The position numbers and the translations under genes were made by a program. A stretch of DNA of 64,000 nucleotides from Candidatus Nitricoxidireducens bremensis. Lineage in GTDB: Bacteria; Pseudomonadota; Gammaproteobacteria; Burkholderiales; Rhodocyclaceae. Every line of letters starts with the position of its first letter. The first letter of the stretch is position 1. Of the stretch, positions 62,401 through 64,000 are shown one piece after another. The stretch is taken from assembly GCA_030247725.1 (NCBI GenBank), contig JAOTRT010000009.1, positions 1 to 64,000 of the forward strand, written 5' to 3'. The notes under the pieces were generated by a model. It saw only the letters and a program-made list of their open reading frames with translations, ran no database searches and had not been told where the DNA came from.

Positions 62401-63285
62401 GCGGCCACCACGGCCGGCGGCAGCCACGACGCCCCGGAGGAAATGCCCGCCATCGACCTGGCCATCGACCGCTTCGTCTTCCACGGCAAGGAATACGGCA
62501 GCGTGAAACTGAAGGCCGAGAACGCCAGGGACGGCTTCTGGAACGCCAAGGTGGACATCAACAACGAGGACGCCAGCCTGACCGGCGAGGGCCGCTGGCG
62601 GCCCAGTTCCACGGCCCCCGAGACCCGCATCGACTTCAAGCTGACGGCGAAGAGCATCGAAAAGCTGCTGGATCGCATGGGCTATCCCGATGCCCTGCGG
62701 CGCGGCGCCGGCAACGCCGAGGGGAGCCTTTCCTGGAGCGGCAGCCCCGTGGGCATCGACTACCCGAGCCTCACCGGCAATGTGAAGTTCGAGGCCGCCA
62801 ACGGCCAGTTCAACAAGCTGGAGCCCGGCGTCGGGCGCCTGCTGGGGGTGATCTCGCTCCAGTCCCTGCCGCGGCGCCTGACCCTGGATTTTCGCGACAT
62901 CTTCAGCGAGGGCTTCGCGTTCGATGCCATCGCCGGCGAGGCTGCGGTGACGCGCGGCATCATGGAAACGAAGAACCTGCACATCTACGGGCCCGCCGCC
63001 AAGGTTTCCATGAGCGGCAGCGTGAACCTGGCCGCCGAGACCCAGGACCTGCGGGTGCGCGTCCAGCCCACCATCGGCGAGACGGTGGCCACCGGCGTGC
63101 TGCTGGCCCACCCGGCCACGGGCGCCGCCACCTGGCTCATCAACAAGCTGTTCGGCAACCCCCTCGACCAGGCCTTCTCCTTCGAATACGCCGTCACCGG
63201 CCCCTGGGCCGACCCGAGGGTGGAGAAGGTCCAGGGCCCCCAGCCCCCGGCCGCGAAGGAAGCCAAGGAAGGAGGTACGCCATGA
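59437..63285 (+). CDS. YhdP-family AsmA-like protein
   Basis: 1282 residues. One N-terminal membrane segment (about 28-48, TVGVAYFAFALLVLALRYAV) anchors a very long periplasmic AsmA/DUF3971-type repeat body, with the conserved region LQSLPRRLTLDFRDIFSEGFAF near the C terminus. E. coli YhdP is one of the bridge-like proteins that carry phospholipid between inner and outer membranes. The gene overlaps the following amidase by 4 bases (ATGA) and is divergent from glnE. Confidence 0.92.
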   Translation: MPKASPFASLRRFLSNPAPRRLLRVAAWTVGVAYFAFALLVLALRYAVLPQIENYRGDVESALSSALRLPVSIAAIDAGWNGLRPRLGIRGLAIRDREGRPALGFDNVEAELSWSSLWHFGLRLHQLEIVNPDLDIRRDAAGRFFVAGLEVGPAGGDDRFTDWLLAQNRIVVRDAALRWHDEQRGAPVLVLRKLNFDLRNDGSRHRFGFTAEPPQELAARLDVRGDFRGRDLNVLESWKGDAYAELDYADLAVWRTWVDYPFDLPRGSGGLRLWLSFAQARPTAFTADLRLADVRLRLGADLPYLELAEVTGRLGGKLLDNGYEAELKRLALATRDGIRIEPADVRLRLLSATANRLPGGEFEANGFDLGALADLAAHLPLAPAVREQLAASAPRGRLNDLRLAWTGTPEDLKSWRLRGDFLGLALAARGKLPGFAGLSGSVDGNEKGGSFRLDSRHAAIDLPTVFPEPRIVLDALTAQAGWKSGADGIEVDLTRAAFQNADAAGEASGRYRLGSAGGPGEIDLTAKLSRGNGNAVWRYMPLAVGKDVREWLKTAITEGQADEATLRLKGDLAKFPFRDGKDGLFQVKGRFHGATLRYAGAWPEIRGIQGELLFEGVRMLISGHKGNILGAAIGPVAAEIPDLEVMEEMLTVTGKAAGPTAEFLKFIEASPVGERIDHFTEDMTAAGSGELNLKLVLPLRRLADSKVEGRYRFANNRLVPDPGLPPLTDVNGELQFTSNRLDAQKIKAVMFGAPMTVDVATAGDGNVAIKAAGSFAMGNLRQQLGHPVFDHLAGSAPWTGNVKVRKKSAEVRIESTLQGVSSSLPEPFNKTTADSLPLVFERKPGAAGRDLTTLSLGEVLKLQLQRRSDQNAIERGAIAVGSAALRMPEKGIAVAVQAKRLDADFWRRLANGGGSGGAELPITQAELRTDELIAFGRSIANLRLAASRSGNVWKADLKSRDASGTLDWDGRGAGRISGRLAQLVLNEAAATTAGGSHDAPEEMPAIDLAIDRFVFHGKEYGSVKLKAENARDGFWNAKVDINNEDASLTGEGRWRPSSTAPETRIDFKLTAKSIEKLLDRMGYPDALRRGAGNAEGSLSWSGSPVGIDYPSLTGNVKFEAANGQFNKLEPGVGRLLGVISLQSLPRRLTLDFRDIFSEGFAFDAIAGEAAVTRGIMETKNLHIYGPAAKVSMSGSVNLAAETQDLRVRVQPTIGETVATGVLLAHPATGAATWLINKLFGNPLDQAFSFEYAVTGPWADPRVEKVQGPQPPAAKEAKEGGTP

Positions 63286-64000
63286 CGTTCCCCATCGCCG
63301 CCGTGCAGATGATCTCGGGCCCCGCCGTGGAGCCCAACCTGGCGACGGCCGCCCGCCTCGTCGCCGAGGCTGCCGATGCCGGTGCCCAGCTCGTCGCCCT
63401 CCCCGAGTACTTCCCCCTCATCGGCGCCACGGACGCCGACCGCCTGGCGGCCCGCGAGGCCGAGGGCGCCGGGCCGATCCAGGACTTCCTCGCGGCGACG
63501 GCGCAACGCCACGGCATCTGGCTCGTGGGCGGCTCCCTGCCCCTGACGGCCGCTGATCCGGCCAAGCTGCGCAACACCTGCTTCGTCTTCGACCCGGCCG
63601 GCAAGCCTGTGGCCCGCTACGACAAGATCCACCTGTTCGGTTTCACCAAAGGCGCGGAAAGCTACGACGAATCCGCCACCATCGAAGCCGGCGGCCGGCC
63701 CGTGGCCTTTGATACGCCCTTGGGGCGCGTGGGTCTGGGCATCTGCTACGACCTGCGCTTCCCCGAGCTCTTCCGCGTCCTCGGCGAGGTGGACCTGCTG
63801 GTGCTCCCGGCCGCCTTCACCGAGACCACCGGCCGCGCCCACTGGGAACTGCTGCTGCGGGCCCGGGCCGTGGAGAACCAGTGCTACGTCCTCGCCGCCG
63901 CCCAGGGCGGCCGGCATCCGAACGGGCGCATGACCCACGGCAACAGCATGGTCATCGACCCCTGGGGCGAAGTCCTCGCCCGCATGGACAAGGGCGAAGG
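63282..64000 (+). CDS. Carbon-nitrogen hydrolase (Nit1/omega-amidase type), partial
   Basis: The first 239 residues are present; the window ends before the stop. The nitrilase triad is complete: Glu42 (LVALPEYF), Lys115 (RYDKIHLF) and Cys155 ([10 protein letters not shown]). This subgroup hydrolyses deaminated glutathione or omega-amides. Start overlaps the YhdP-like gene stop, with GGAGG just upstream (63271-63275), so the two are probably cotranscribed. Confidence 0.93.
   Translation, partial: MTFPIAAVQMISGPAVEPNLATAARLVAEAADAGAQLVALPEYFPLIGATDADRLAAREAEGAGPIQDFLAATAQRHGIWLVGGSLPLTAADPAKLRNTCFVFDPAGKPVARYDKIHLFGFTKGAESYDESATIEAGGRPVAFDTPLGRVGLGICYDLRFPELFRVLGEVDLLVLPAAFTETTGRAHWELLLRARAVENQCYVLAAAQGGRHPNGRMTHGNSMVIDPWGEVLARMDKGE

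Noticed and set aside
59365..63111. Upstream extension of glnE to a 2135-residue protein
   Set aside because: The extra part is antisense to the YhdP-like gene; the family-like sequence begins at the ATG at 59364.

Overview
The window is about 64 kb of GC-rich chromosome from a Gram-negative bacterium, most likely a betaproteobacterium of the Rhodocyclales type. The reasons are an uninterrupted mraZ-to-lpxC division and cell-wall cluster followed by dciA, an M23 peptidase and secA; a rpe-gph-trpEGDC operon; LPS and heptose genes; a TAXI solute-binding protein; and a Porin_4-type general porin. This placement comes from gene content and order only, since no 16S gene is present.

Layout. Positions 1-2345 are accessory: an intact IS1182-like element (7-1768) sits inside an integron-type attC site, next to a one-gene cassette (1822-2286). 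Positions 2738-8885 hold uvrA, a YajR-like transporter, ssb and a TAXI-type binding protein. A leftward operon (8908-11444: yraN, a secreted HIRAN protein, a SIS protein, a BON lipoprotein, rfaE2) stands back-to-back with rsmI-pyrC-lipoprotein. A DHH phosphoesterase and an enlarged RNase P RNA (14875-15387) follow.

The dcw cluster runs rightward from an MraZ-box promoter (15625-15681) through mraZ, rsmH, ftsL, ftsI, murE, murF, mraY, murD, ftsW, murG, murC, murB, ddl, ftsQ, ftsA and ftsZ. Almost every junction is a 1-11 base overlap, and a strong terminator follows ftsZ. Then come lpxC, a 60-residue membrane protein, dciA (opposite strand), an M23 peptidase, secA and mtnA. Facing mtnA is a class II aldolase-dehydrogenase fusion. 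Beyond it are a FadL-type channel, an AT-richer O-antigen ligase-like gene and a porin.

The leftward rpe-gph-trpE-trpG-trpD-trpC operon carries an internal leader peptide with four Trp codons (50800-50877) and an attenuator-like hairpin. Next come apaG, two large structured repeats facing each other (52787-53041), a methyltransferase-like membrane protein, argJ, a PaeR7I-like restriction-modification pair, glnE, a 1282-residue YhdP-like protein and the start of a nitrilase-family amidase cut by the window end.

The most notable items are the IS inserted at the crossover point of an attC; palindromic GC-rich repeats carried in frame inside murD, murB and mtnA; the paired structured repeats at 52.8-53.0 kb, which keep their unpaired boxes while the stems differ; the unannotated trp leader peptide; and the duplicated hairpin in the P12 arm of RNase P RNA.
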